This document shows positions 1-8,119 of a DNA stretch of 64,000 bases, piece after piece. Location: the NCBI RefSeq assembly GCF_014050225.1, contig NZ_JACFXV010000029.1, positions 1-64,000 of the forward strand. Reading direction: 5' to 3'. This DNA comes from Stappia albiluteola. GTDB lineage: Bacteria; Pseudomonadota; Alphaproteobacteria; Rhizobiales; Stappiaceae. Position 1 is the first letter of the stretch. Each line of letters starts with the position of its first letter. Position numbers and translations under genes: made by a program. The notes under the pieces were generated by a model. That model was given only the letters and a program-made list of their open reading frames with translations. It was not told the DNA's origin and searched no databases.

Positions 1-13
1 GCCCCCGCAACCA
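1..13 (+). tRNA. 3' end of initiator tRNA-fMet (partial, cut by window edge)
   Basis: The first 13 bases, gcccccgcaacca, match the 3' acceptor arm plus encoded CCA of bacterial initiator tRNA-fMet. In that family the 5' arm CGCGGGG pairs with CCCCGCA and leaves the diagnostic C1-A72 mismatch. An intrinsic terminator 20 bases further on fits the end of a short RNA gene. Only the tail is visible, so the anticodon cannot be read; another tRNA with the same acceptor arm is possible. Confidence 0.6.
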
Positions 14-32
14 AGTCATGTATGCAAACGCT

Positions 33-63
33 AGCCGCCCTGGTTCAACCAGGGCGGCTTTTT
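33..63 (+). terminator. Rho-independent terminator
   Basis: A perfect 11-bp stem (agccgccctgg / ccagggcggct) closes a 5-base loop (ttcaa) and runs into five T residues. It sits 20 bases after the tRNA-like 3' end and probably ends that transcript. Confidence 0.85.
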
Positions 64-572
64 GCGTTTAACTCAGGCGGCGAAGCTCAGCTGCGCTAAC
101 GAGCTTTGGTGGGAGTTGACGGGCGATTTCAGAGCAAGTTGCTCACGCTTGGCCCAATGGTCATTACTTCCGCGATTGGTATTTTTAGGCAGTGTCAGCC
201 CGGGCTGATGCCGCAAGGGCGAAGCGGGCCCGTGTCTTTGGCGGCCGAAGGGAATTGCCCGCCGGCAGAAGCAGGGACGGTTTTGAATTCCGGTTGAACA
301 GCGCGGAAGCGGGACCGGGGTGGGGATCGGTCAGGACGCCCGGGCAATTGGGTGCGGTCGTGCCTCTCCTTTCGACGGATGGCGCAAAACCAAGTGACGA
401 TTGGCGCCGAGAAAGCGGAAGGGAAACGCCGGCGCCTACCAAAAAGTGATTGAGATATGAATTGCACGCATGAGGGGTATTTTATAAGTCGGAACTAGAG
501 TTCTTTTGCGCGTATTGAAAGTTCCAAGTCACCTATTTCTAAAATATTCACACATATAATTGGCTGAATATT
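64..572. other. Gap with no recognisable gene
   Basis: Reading frames here are short, overlap on both strands and translate to Arg/Pro/Ser-rich shadow peptides without recognisable motifs. From about 450 the sequence turns A+T-rich (for example the stretch before the ATG at 573), which suits a promoter or a decayed segment. Given the tRNA end at the left and the broken transporter at the right, this may be the scar of an old integration, but no direct repeat was found. Confidence 0.4.
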
Positions 573-1091
573 ATGTCGGAAACTCGTTGGTATGCAAGTA
601 ACAGCGCGGAGTCGAGTCTTATTCGATGCTGCTGCATCTCGCTTTCCCTTGTGAGCTTCGTGCAGGCATTCATGGGTGCTGCATTACCTTTTATCAGAGA
701 GGATTTAACTCTTTCGACCACACTGGTGGCTTGTCACTTTTCATTATACACCTTCGGTTGACTGTCCTCTGGTTGCACTGTGTCGGTCATCTTGCGCCTG
801 ATAGGGGCCGACAGGGTCGTTCTGATGTTTGCTTTCGGACTGGTTGGATTCGCAGTCGCCCTCGTCCTTTCGAATTCCGTCCTGCTGACGCTGCCTCTGT
901 CTTATTGCATCGGCGTGAGCGGCGGGAAGACGCAAGCTGTCACGCAAACCTGGATCGGTATGCTGGAGGGCAAGATCCGGGGGATCGGCCTGTCGATCGA
1001 ACTGGGGATGCTGGCCGCAGTCGATGCATTCATGAAATCATCGTCCTTGACCAGAGTTATTCGGGAGATATGGCCTCCGAGGTGGAGTTGA
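573..1091 (+). pseudogene. MFS transporter remnant (internal stop, truncated)
   Basis: The frame starting at 573 reads like the N-terminus of a major facilitator transporter: a hydrophobic helix with VSFVQAFMGAALPFIREDL, then LVACHFSLYTFG. It is cut by an in-frame TGA at 759-761, then continues in the same frame with LRLIGADRVVLMFAFGLVGFA and a further helix before the similarity fades after about residue 140. Only about 170 of the usual 400 codons remain and the second half of the family is missing. I read it as a decayed gene; stop-codon readthrough is unlikely because the C-terminal half is gone. Confidence 0.65.
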
Positions 1092-1124
1092 CCATGGCGC
1101 TGAACGACTTATGAGGAATCGCAG

Positions 1125-1691
1125 ATGAGCTTGTGGAGAACGACGGATTCAAGGGTCGCTTATCAGAACAAGTGGATACGCGTCGTCGAGGAGACCTTTG
1201 AGAGACCGGATGGCACGACCGGCTTGTATGGCGTTGTGAAGACGAAAGGCGGGGTCGGTGTCGTCGCAAGCGATTCAGCGGGCAGGATCGTGCTTGTCGC
1301 ACAATATCGATATCCAGCTTCGGTCAACTCTCTGGAAATACCGAAAGGTGCGTTCGACCAATTCAATGGCACGGAATCCGCAGTCGAAGCCGCTCAACGT
1401 GAGCTCAAGGAGGAAACCGGTATCGCCGCAGGCAACTGGCTGGAACTTGCAACCGTCCATACCTTGTTGGGATATTCGGACGACACGGTCCATCTGTTCG
1501 CCGCGAATGACATCGTTGAAGGAGAGAGGAACCTTGACGATGAGGAGAGGATTGAGGTCGTAAGGCTGACATTTGAAGAAGCCGTTCGGGCAATCAATGA
1601 TGAAATTGTGATTCAGGGGATTGAATATCGAATAACGGATGCCACAACCATTTCGGCTCTGTTTATGGCTCGCAATGCCAACATGGTTTAG
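1125..1691 (+). CDS. Nudix hydrolase, ADP-ribose pyrophosphatase-like
   Basis: 188 residues with a complete Nudix signature at about residues 75-100: G75, then E84, x7, REL, then EETGI. The spacing from the first Gly to the first Glu is three residues longer than the basic motif, as in ADP-ribose pyrophosphatases. The VVKTKGGVGVV strand and QYRYP segment also fit the NudF/ADPRase group, which cleaves ADP-ribose to AMP and ribose-5-phosphate. The start at 1125 follows a GAGG about 9 bases upstream. It stands alone between the MFS remnant and a convergent transporter gene. Substrate is inferred from family resemblance only. Confidence 0.8.
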   Translation: MSLWRTTDSRVAYQNKWIRVVEETFERPDGTTGLYGVVKTKGGVGVVASDSAGRIVLVAQYRYPASVNSLEIPKGAFDQFNGTESAVEAAQRELKEETGIAAGNWLELATVHTLLGYSDDTVHLFAANDIVEGERNLDDEERIEVVRLTFEEAVRAINDEIVIQGIEYRITDATTISALFMARNANMV

Positions 1692-1787
1692 GGCTACCCG
1701 AACTCGTTTGCCCCCGGAGTTTTCCTATTTAAAGTGAATGCGGCTGAAGTAACATCAATCAGAACGAAGTTAGAGAAGAGAGACGTC

Positions 1788-1813
1788 GTGTCCCGCCGGT
1801 GAGGGCGGGACAC
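1788..1813. terminator. Bidirectional terminator between convergent genes
   Basis: A perfect 10-bp stem (gtgtcccgcc / ggcgggacac) around a 6-base loop lies between the Nudix gene (plus) and the OFA transporter gene (minus). The plus-strand exit is T-rich (tgttggttttcttt); the minus-strand exit is pyrimidine-rich (gacgtctctcttctct). It can serve both transcripts. Confidence 0.7.
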
Positions 1814-1833
1814 TGTTGGTTTTCTTTCGTCTG

Positions 1834-3552
1834 TCAGGCCTTGCCCATCGCCGGGTCGGCGTTGGCGGCCATCATGTGATGCTTTGCGTCGACGGGTTTC
1901 ACCAGGAAATTGGAGATCAGAGCGATCACCAAAAGGCCCGCCATCGCATACATGGTGGAGTTGTAGAGGCTCGGCGTCGGATCGACGGTGCCGGCCGGAG
2001 CGATTTCCATCAGGCCGGCTATGGTGACCGTCTTGGCGGCAACCAGGCTATCGAGCTGGTCGAGGCCAGCGCCGAACTTGGCCTGGAACGCCGCCGGATC
2101 GACCTTGGCCGCGAGTGCCTTGACCGAATTGCCGATCGAGATGTCACGCAACTTCGTGATGGCGAGCGGTCCGAGCACGCCGGCCGTGCTCCAGGCCGTC
2201 AGCAGGCGTCCGTGGATGCCACCGACATACTTGGTGCCGAAGATATCCGCGAGATAGGCCGGGATCGTCGCGAAGCCGCCGCCATACATCGTGAAGATGA
2301 TCATGGTGGCGCCGTAGAACATGACGAGCCAGGTGACGGCTGGGTTCACGGAAACCTGCTGGGCCGCGAAGGGGATGGACAGATACAGCAGGATGCCGAG
2401 GACGAAGAAGCAGTGATAGGTGTTCTTGCGGCCGATATAGTCGGAGGTCGAGGCCCAGAAGAAGCGGCCGACCATGTTGAAGACCGAGATCATGAACACA
2501 TAACTCGCAGCGAAGGCGGAATTCACGACCAACGGCAAGGTTGTGCCGAAGATTTCCGTCATCATCGTCTTGGCGACGCCGATCACGCCAATGCCGGCGG
2601 TGACGTTGAAGCAGAGCACGATCCACAGGAGCCAGAACTGCGGCGTCTTCAGGGCCTGGTCGATATGGACGTTCGCCTGGGTGATCATCTTGCGCGAGGC
2701 GGCTTCCGGCGCCGGCGGCGCCCAGTTGGCCGGCTTCCAGCCTTCCCGCGGAACGCGGTAGGAGAAGGCGGCGATAATCATGACGATGAAATAGGCGATG
2801 CCGAGCGTGAAGAAGGTGCCGGCCGCGCCGGTATTGCCGGTGCCGACCAAATAGACCCCTTCCTGCAGCGGCACGGGAGCCGCAGCCAGCTGCTTGGCGG
2901 AGGCGACGACGACCTCGATCATCTGCCCGTTGACGTCGGCAAAGCGCTTGCCGCCTTCGGTGACCAGATTGACCGCGCCCTCGGCTCCCAGGAACTGCGG
3001 CGCCTTGTAGTACAGGCCGAGCAGCCATTCCTTGATCGGGGTTGCGATCATCGCGCCGCCGCCGAAACCCATGATGGCCATGCCGGTCGCCATGCCGCGC
3101 CGGTCTGGGAACCAGCGGATAAGCGTCGAGACAGGCGATACGTAGCCGAGGCCGAGGCCGCAGCCGCCGATCACCCCGTAGCCGAGATAGACCAGCCAGA
3201 GTTGGTGCGTCGCGATGCCGAGGCCGCCAATGATGAAGCCGCCGCCCCAGCAGAGCGCGGCGACCACGCCGACCATGCGCGGGCCGACTTCCTCAAGCCA
3301 TTTGCCGGCGAAGGCGGCGGAGAGCCCGAGGAATACGATTGCCACGGAAAAGATCCAGACGACGGATGAGAGGCTCCAGTCCTCCGGTGCGGCGGCAACC
3401 ACGCCGAATTGCTTGATCAGCGGTGGATTGAAGATGCTCCACGCATAGACCGAGCCGATGCAAAGATGGATGGCGATGGATGCTGGCGGCACCTTCCACC
3501 GGTTGAAATCGTCGCTGGCGACGATGTGTTCCTTTTTCAGACTGTCGAACAT
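1834..3552 (-). CDS. OFA-family MFS transporter (oxalate/formate antiporter type)
   Basis: 572 residues, an integral membrane protein with about 12 helices. Family marks are the N-terminal helix IHLCIGSVYAWSIFNPPL, the cytoplasmic loop LIRWFPDRRGMATGMAIMGFGGGA and a C-terminal helix with MIIFTMYGGGFATIPAYLADIFG. OFA members exchange or import small carboxylates such as oxalate or formate; the substrate here is unknown. It is longer than OxlT-type proteins (about 420) because of two extra hydrophilic loops, roughly residues 165-230 and 470-525. The start at 3552 has a strong GGGAGG ribosome site. A sigma54 promoter lies about 120 bases upstream, and the kinase/activator pair lies immediately upstream on the same strand, so expression is probably signal-dependent. 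Confidence 0.85.
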   Translation of the reverse strand: MFDSLKKEHIVASDDFNRWKVPPASIAIHLCIGSVYAWSIFNPPLIKQFGVVAAAPEDWSLSSVVWIFSVAIVFLGLSAAFAGKWLEEVGPRMVGVVAALCWGGGFIIGGLGIATHQLWLVYLGYGVIGGCGLGLGYVSPVSTLIRWFPDRRGMATGMAIMGFGGGAMIATPIKEWLLGLYYKAPQFLGAEGAVNLVTEGGKRFADVNGQMIEVVVASAKQLAAAPVPLQEGVYLVGTGNTGAAGTFFTLGIAYFIVMIIAAFSYRVPREGWKPANWAPPAPEAASRKMITQANVHIDQALKTPQFWLLWIVLCFNVTAGIGVIGVAKTMMTEIFGTTLPLVVNSAFAASYVFMISVFNMVGRFFWASTSDYIGRKNTYHCFFVLGILLYLSIPFAAQQVSVNPAVTWLVMFYGATMIIFTMYGGGFATIPAYLADIFGTKYVGGIHGRLLTAWSTAGVLGPLAITKLRDISIGNSVKALAAKVDPAAFQAKFGAGLDQLDSLVAAKTVTIAGLMEIAPAGTVDPTPSLYNSTMYAMAGLLVIALISNFLVKPVDAKHHMMAANADPAMGKA

Positions 3553-3668
3553 TCATATCCTCCCGAGAGCGCCTCCTGGGCGCTGAAGACGGCCGATGGA
3601 ACGCGTCGGTTCACGCTTTCCGGCCCGGCCGTCGCGACATCCTCCCTGTCGCTGGCAAGGATCTGTTA

Positions 3669-3684
3669 GGCAATGGGCATGCCA
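3669..3684 (-). promoter_or_regulatory. Sigma54 (-24/-12) promoter of the OFA transporter gene
   Basis: Read on the minus strand: TGGCATGCCCATTGCC. The GG (-24) and GC (-12) elements are separated by the obligatory 10 bases, against the consensus TGGCACG-N4-TTGCW. Transcription should start near 3658, about 105 bases before the ATG at 3552. An NtrC-family activator gene lies next door. Confidence 0.75.
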
Positions 3685-3762
3685 CGCTGGTTGTGCGCCG
3701 CACTCATATGGGAAACGCGGGAGTTTCGGGTTGCGCCCGATCGGATGAGGGGGAGGGCAAAT

Positions 3763-3796
3763 GGTACAAATTGTACCGTGTGGTACATTTTGTCTC
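3763..3796. promoter_or_regulatory. Paired upstream activator sites (GGTACA palindromes)
   Basis: A perfect 7+1+7 palindrome, GGTACAA-A-TTGTACC (3763-3777), is followed 19 bases later (centre to centre) by an imperfect copy, GGTACA-TTT-TGTCTC (3782-3796). They lie about 100-120 bases upstream of the -12 element of the sigma54 promoter, the usual position of enhancer sites for NtrC-type activators, and overlap the stop codon of the kinase gene. The likely ligand is the adjacent response regulator. Confidence 0.65.
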
Positions 3797-5846
3797 AGTT
3801 GTATGTCGGAGCCGCCGGAAGCCAGAGACGAAATGTCGTTCCGATGGCGGGAGCGGTTTCCACGTTGATCGCACCACCCGCACTGTTGACCAGCATATGT
3901 GTGATCGACAGGCCCAATCCGGTGCCGGCGCCTCGTTTCGTTGTGTAGAACGGATCAAAGATGCGGGCCGACACTTCCGGCGGCATGCCGGTGCCGGTGT
4001 CCTGAACGACGATCGCGACTCCCTCTACGCCGTTATGAGCTTCGTCGCGGCAGGAAAAGGCGAGCGTGCCGCCTCCCGGCATGGCATGTATGGCGTTCAC
4101 CATCAGGTTGACGAGGACCTGCTGGAACTCCGTCCGGCTGATGCGAACGCGGTGCTTGGAGGCGAACTCGCGTTTCACCTCGATGGCGTTTTTCCGAAGC
4201 ATGTGGCGGACCAGCGGCAGGCAGTCGAGGAACACCTCGGCGGGGGCGCTCGTTTCCTCCGACCCGGAAAACTCATCGGGGCGCGCGAACTGCAGGAGCT
4301 TCGTGACGATCTGGTTCACACGCTCGGTCTGCTCGTCGATCAGGCGGAATTCGGTCGCCGCATCCTTCGCCTTGTCGCCGACGATGTCGCGCAGCACCTC
4401 CAGGTTGCCCTGGATGACGGCAATCGGATTGTTGATTTCGTGTGCCACACCGGCGGTGATTTCACCGATTGCGGCGAGTTTTTCCGACATCACCAGTTGC
4501 TTCGTCGTGTTTTCGAGTTGCCGGTTTGCCTCCCGCAATTCGGCGGTGCGCTCTTCCACCCGTGCGTTCAGCTCGTCGTTCCATTCGCGAAGGCGACGGT
4601 CGCGTTCCTGAACCTGGGTCAGCAGACCGTCGAGATGGCTGGCGACCTGGGAAATCTCGTCTCCCCGGTCCGGTATGCCGGTCCTGGCTTCCAGGTTGCC
4701 GGCTTCAACCGTGTTGATCGTGTCGGCCATGCGTTCGAGCGGGCGGAAGATGCCGCCGGCCCATTTCAGGAACAGCGGAATGCTGAGCGCCGCCACGGCG
4801 ATGAAGGTGCCGATGACAGCGGCAATGGTAATGTATTTCGTCTGGACGAAGGGTGTTTCCAGAAAACCCACATAGAGCATGCCCACACGTTCGCCGTGAC
4901 TGTCGACGATCGGCTCGTAGGCCGAGATGTACCAGTCGTTGACGACGAAAGCCCGGGCGAGCCAGACATGTCCCTCGCCAAGGACCGCGTCGCGTACCTC
5001 CGCAGATACGCGGGTCCCCAGCGCCCGCCGCCCTTCGAACAGGCGCACATTCGTCGAGATGCGGATGTCATCGAGAAACAGGGTCGCCGTGCCCTGGCTA
5101 CCCTCCGGCAGGCTGCCCGACTGGTAGACGAGGTCGTTGATGGTATCGATGAATTCGAGGTTCCGGTTGAGCAGGATGCCGCCTGCAAGGATGAGCTTCC
5201 TGCCTTCGCCGAGAATGACTGGACTGGCCGCGTGAACGACCATGCCGTCGCTGTTCTGTTCGGCACTGGTCGGGGCTGCGTTCGCCGTTGCGATCAGCTC
5301 GAGGGAGGCGCGTTCGGCAAGCTGCGGTGAGATGGCAGCCAGTTCTACATTTGTGAATATGTCGACCGCCGCATTGGGCAAGCCGCCTGCGGCCCTTGAA
5401 AGGACTGGCTTCGACAAATCCACCCTGTCCGGCGCCATGCCATCCGCCGCCGCCAGGACGGCTCCGTTTTCCTCGATGACATAGAGGAAGTCGAGCTTCA
5501 GTCCGCGGCGCTTTTCTTCCAGGAGGCCGGGGAGGCCTTCGAGCGGTTTTCCGGATACCGAGGCCTGAAACGCCGCCGACTCTCCCAGAGCGCTGATGTG
5601 CTCGCTGGTATTTTCGAGAATTCGGCTGAAATATTGATGGGCGACAGTCAGATCGCTACGCACCTTCGAGTTCAGCACGCCGTCGAACTTGGCGTTCCAG
5701 CGCAGCATCGTCACGCCAAGCAGCAGGGGAATGATGACGAGCGTTGGTAGCAGGGCAATGGCAAGAAGCCTGTAGCGGACGGAGAGACGCCGCTTTCCGC
5801 CAGGAGTGGAAACTGCGGGCGCGGCGGCCTCGGCGCGCGATGTCAT
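3795..5846 (-). CDS. Membrane sensor histidine kinase
   Basis: 683 residues from the ATG at 5846, chosen because that ATG overlaps the regulator's stop codon (ATGA) and begins just before the first helix; a longer reading frame starts at 5933. Helix at about 24-47, a 290-residue periplasmic region resembling a double-CACHE sensor (FLYVIEENGAVLAAADG... WYISAYEPIVDSHGERVGMLYVGFLE), second helix at about 339-362, HAMP, a coiled-coil stretch, HisKA with phospho-acceptor His469 in VAHEINNP, then HATPase with DTGTGM and GTGLGLS boxes. It should phosphorylate the regulator encoded just upstream. The CACHE type and the OFA gene downstream suggest a small carboxylate signal (inference). Confidence 0.85.
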   Translation of the reverse strand: MTSRAEAAAPAVSTPGGKRRLSVRYRLLAIALLPTLVIIPLLLGVTMLRWNAKFDGVLNSKVRSDLTVAHQYFSRILENTSEHISALGESAAFQASVSGKPLEGLPGLLEEKRRGLKLDFLYVIEENGAVLAAADGMAPDRVDLSKPVLSRAAGGLPNAAVDIFTNVELAAISPQLAERASLELIATANAAPTSAEQNSDGMVVHAASPVILGEGRKLILAGGILLNRNLEFIDTINDLVYQSGSLPEGSQGTATLFLDDIRISTNVRLFEGRRALGTRVSAEVRDAVLGEGHVWLARAFVVNDWYISAYEPIVDSHGERVGMLYVGFLETPFVQTKYITIAAVIGTFIAVAALSIPLFLKWAGGIFRPLERMADTINTVEAGNLEARTGIPDRGDEISQVASHLDGLLTQVQERDRRLREWNDELNARVEERTAELREANRQLENTTKQLVMSEKLAAIGEITAGVAHEINNPIAVIQGNLEVLRDIVGDKAKDAATEFRLIDEQTERVNQIVTKLLQFARPDEFSGSEETSAPAEVFLDCLPLVRHMLRKNAIEVKREFASKHRVRISRTEFQQVLVNLMVNAIHAMPGGGTLAFSCRDEAHNGVEGVAIVVQDTGTGMPPEVSARIFDPFYTTKRGAGTGLGLSITHMLVNSAGGAINVETAPAIGTTFRLWLPAAPTYN

Positions 5847-7240
5847 CCCCGTTCCCACTGCGCAAGCTTGCGCTCTACCGTCTTTCGCGAGATTCCGAGC
5901 CGGCGGGCGGCTTCGGAGCGATTGCCGTCGCACTCCTCCAGCGTCCTGAGGATATGACGCCGCTCCAGATCGTCCATCGTATCGCCCGCATCTGCGTCAT
6001 ACAGAACCGGAGACGGCCGGATTTTGGGGAACTGGCCGAGGATAAGCGAGCGCTCGATCAGGTTACGCAATTCGCGGACATTGCCCGGCCAACCGTAGCT
6101 GCGGAACGACTGCCTGGCATCTTCGGTCAGGGCAAGCTTCGGCGTGCCGAGCTGAAGGGCAAGCTTCTGCAGGAAGAGCTCCGCAAGTTCGATGACATCG
6201 TCACCGCGATCCTTCAGGCGCGGCATGTCTATGCGCATCACGTTTATGCGATAATACAGATCTGCACGGAACCGCCCCTCGGCAACGAGGCTTTCGAGAT
6301 CGGCATTCGTGGCGAAGACGAAGCGCAGGTCGACCGACGCTTCGCGCTCCGAGCCGACCGGCCGCACCTTGCGGTCTTCCAGCGCCCGCAACAGCTTGCT
6401 TTGCGTCTGAAGCGGCAATTCTCCGATCTCGTCCAGGAAAAGCGTGCCGCCATGCGCATGCAGGAACAGGCCCTCCCTGCCGTCTGTCGCCCCGGTGAAG
6501 GCGCCACGCACATGCCCGAACAGTTCCGCCTCGATCATTTCGGAAGGGATGGCGGCGCAGTTGACCGGCACGAACGACTTGGTCGCGCGATCCGAAAGCG
6601 CATGGAGGGAGCGGGCGGCAACCTCCTTTCCCGAGCCGGAGGGGCCGCAAATGAGCACCGATGTCGGAAGCGGCGCAACTCTTGCGATGGTGGACCGCAC
6701 GGACTGGATACCGGGCGAGTTACCGATAAGCCGGTCACGCAGCAAAAGGTGGTCTGACGCTGCCTGCAACTCGTGGCGGAGGACGAAGTTTTCCCGTTGC
6801 AGGCTGCGCCGTTCCAGGCAACGGGATATGGCATTGAGGATCTGATTGGAGCGAAAGGGCTTCAGCACGAAGTCCATTGCGCCGGCGCGCAGGGCCTGGA
6901 TCGCGGTTTCGAGGTCGGCATAGGCGGTCATCAGGATGACGTCGCTGAAAAAGCCGATGGCGCGTTGTTCCTCCAGCCATTCCAGACCGTTCTTGCCCGG
7001 CATGATGTTGTCGAGGATGACGATATCGTAGCGGTTCTCGTCGATCAGCGCCGCTGCATGCGCAACGTCGGCGGCTTCGTCGACCCGGGCACATCGGGCC
7101 TGCAGCGTGCGCTTCAGGAAATTGCGCATCCCGGGCTCGTCATCGACGATCAGGATCGAGGATCGCTGGAGCAGCGGGCCGAACTCGGCCGCAGTCTCCA
7201 CCTTCCCCGGATATTCGCTGGCCCTCGCGGTATCGGCCAT
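5843..7240 (-). CDS. NtrC-family sigma54-dependent response regulator
   Basis: 465 residues: receiver domain with acidic pair D33/D34 and phospho-acceptor D77 (ILDNIMPG), switch Lys in LKPF; AAA+ domain with Walker A GPSGSGKE (199-206), the sigma54-contacting GAFTGA loop (246-251) and Walker B LFLDEIGE; and a C-terminal FIS-type helix-turn-helix (RSEAARRLGISRKTVERKL). All catalytic elements are intact, so it should open sigma54 promoters when phosphorylated. It begins the operon; the kinase gene overlaps its stop codon. The start at 7240 follows a GGGAGG site. The predicted target is the OFA gene promoter at 3669-3684. Confidence 0.9.
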   Translation of the reverse strand: MADTARASEYPGKVETAAEFGPLLQRSSILIVDDEPGMRNFLKRTLQARCARVDEAADVAHAAALIDENRYDIVILDNIMPGKNGLEWLEEQRAIGFFSDVILMTAYADLETAIQALRAGAMDFVLKPFRSNQILNAISRCLERRSLQRENFVLRHELQAASDHLLLRDRLIGNSPGIQSVRSTIARVAPLPTSVLICGPSGSGKEVAARSLHALSDRATKSFVPVNCAAIPSEMIEAELFGHVRGAFTGATDGREGLFLHAHGGTLFLDEIGELPLQTQSKLLRALEDRKVRPVGSEREASVDLRFVFATNADLESLVAEGRFRADLYYRINVMRIDMPRLKDRGDDVIELAELFLQKLALQLGTPKLALTEDARQSFRSYGWPGNVRELRNLIERSLILGQFPKIRPSPVLYDADAGDTMDDLERRHILRTLEECDGNRSEAARRLGISRKTVERKLAQWERG

Positions 7241-7493
7241 GCCGTCCTCCCTACCGCTTTTGATAGAGGGTCACCATGAGGGCGGCAGGCATGTCAAGTC
7301 TCGGAGAATATGACGAAACGTTATGTTCTGAAGCGGGTGCTGGCCCGGGTCAGTCAGGCGTTGCGGCTGTGAATACAGGCGTGGTCCCGGGAAAAATGGC
7401 CGCTGCGGGGTTGCGTTACCCCGCCATAGCAACGAACAAGGCCACAATGGGCAGGCGGTGTTATGATGACCGCTCGATCAAGGGAGGCGGATA

Positions 7494-8042
7494 GTGGCTG
7501 CGACGACGCCGATTTGCGATTTCGGATGGAAGGCACAGGATGCTACATTGTCGGCAACCGACGGCCGCGACTATTCCATAAAGGCATGTGCGGGAGAAAA
7601 GGGGCTGGTTGTCGCCTTCATCTGCAATCACTGTCCCTACGTCCTGGGCGTGATAGACAGGCTGGTGGAAGATGCCGCGAAGCTGAGGCAATCGGGCATA
7701 GGCTTCGTTGCCATCTGCTCTAACGATGCCACGGCCTATCCGGAGGATTCCTTCGGCCGGATGAAGGTGTTTGCCGAGGAATACGGATTCACCTTTCCCT
7801 ATCTGCACGATGAAACCCAGGCAGTCGCCCGGGCTTACGGCGCCGTCTGCACGCCCGATTTCTTCGGGTTCAACGCGGCAGGGGAACTGCAATATCGCGG
7901 CCGCCTGGATGCCTACCGCAAGGATGACCGTCCGGCGGAGGGCCGCAGCGACCTCGTTGATGCGATGGTGCAGATTGCCGAGACGGGGAAGGGGCCGGCA
8001 GAACAGTTCCCCTCCATGGGCTGCTCGATCAAGTGGCGCTGA
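7494..8042 (+). CDS. Thioredoxin-family (redoxin) protein
   Basis: 182 residues starting at a GTG with GGGAGG 7 bases upstream. The thioredoxin-fold active site is C44-N-H-C47-P in AFICNHCPYVLG, followed by strands with VAICSNDA, the cis-Pro region ...GAVCTPDFFGF and YRGRLDAYR. This matches the soluble AhpC/TSA-like redoxin group that lacks a signal peptide. It probably acts as a cytoplasmic thiol-disulphide or peroxide-reducing protein; substrate unknown. It lies 77 bases before the FBPase gene on the same strand and may be co-transcribed with it. The preceding 250 bases hold no recognisable gene. Confidence 0.75.
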   Translation: MAATTPICDFGWKAQDATLSATDGRDYSIKACAGEKGLVVAFICNHCPYVLGVIDRLVEDAAKLRQSGIGFVAICSNDATAYPEDSFGRMKVFAEEYGFTFPYLHDETQAVARAYGAVCTPDFFGFNAAGELQYRGRLDAYRKDDRPAEGRSDLVDAMVQIAETGKGPAEQFPSMGCSIKWR

Positions 8043-8119
8043 GACGGGTCGGCGCGCCGGCCGTCAATGCGATTGGTTTGATTTTGTAAGACGATTCTGG
8101 ACAGAGAAGGCGCCGAGTC

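Noticed and set aside
192-449. Short overlapping frames on both strands in the left gap
   Set aside because: Mirror-image low-complexity peptides with no ribosome site; typical of non-coding G+C-rich DNA.
1816-3369. Long plus-strand reading frame (517 codons) opposite the OFA transporter gene
   Set aside because: It is the antisense shadow of a G+C-rich membrane protein gene; its translation is His/Asp/Arg/Gly-rich, lacks any family motif and has no ribosome site.
3693-5330. Long plus-strand reading frame (545 codons) opposite the histidine kinase gene
   Set aside because: Antisense shadow; the minus strand encodes a kinase with intact CACHE, HAMP, HisKA and ATPase motifs.
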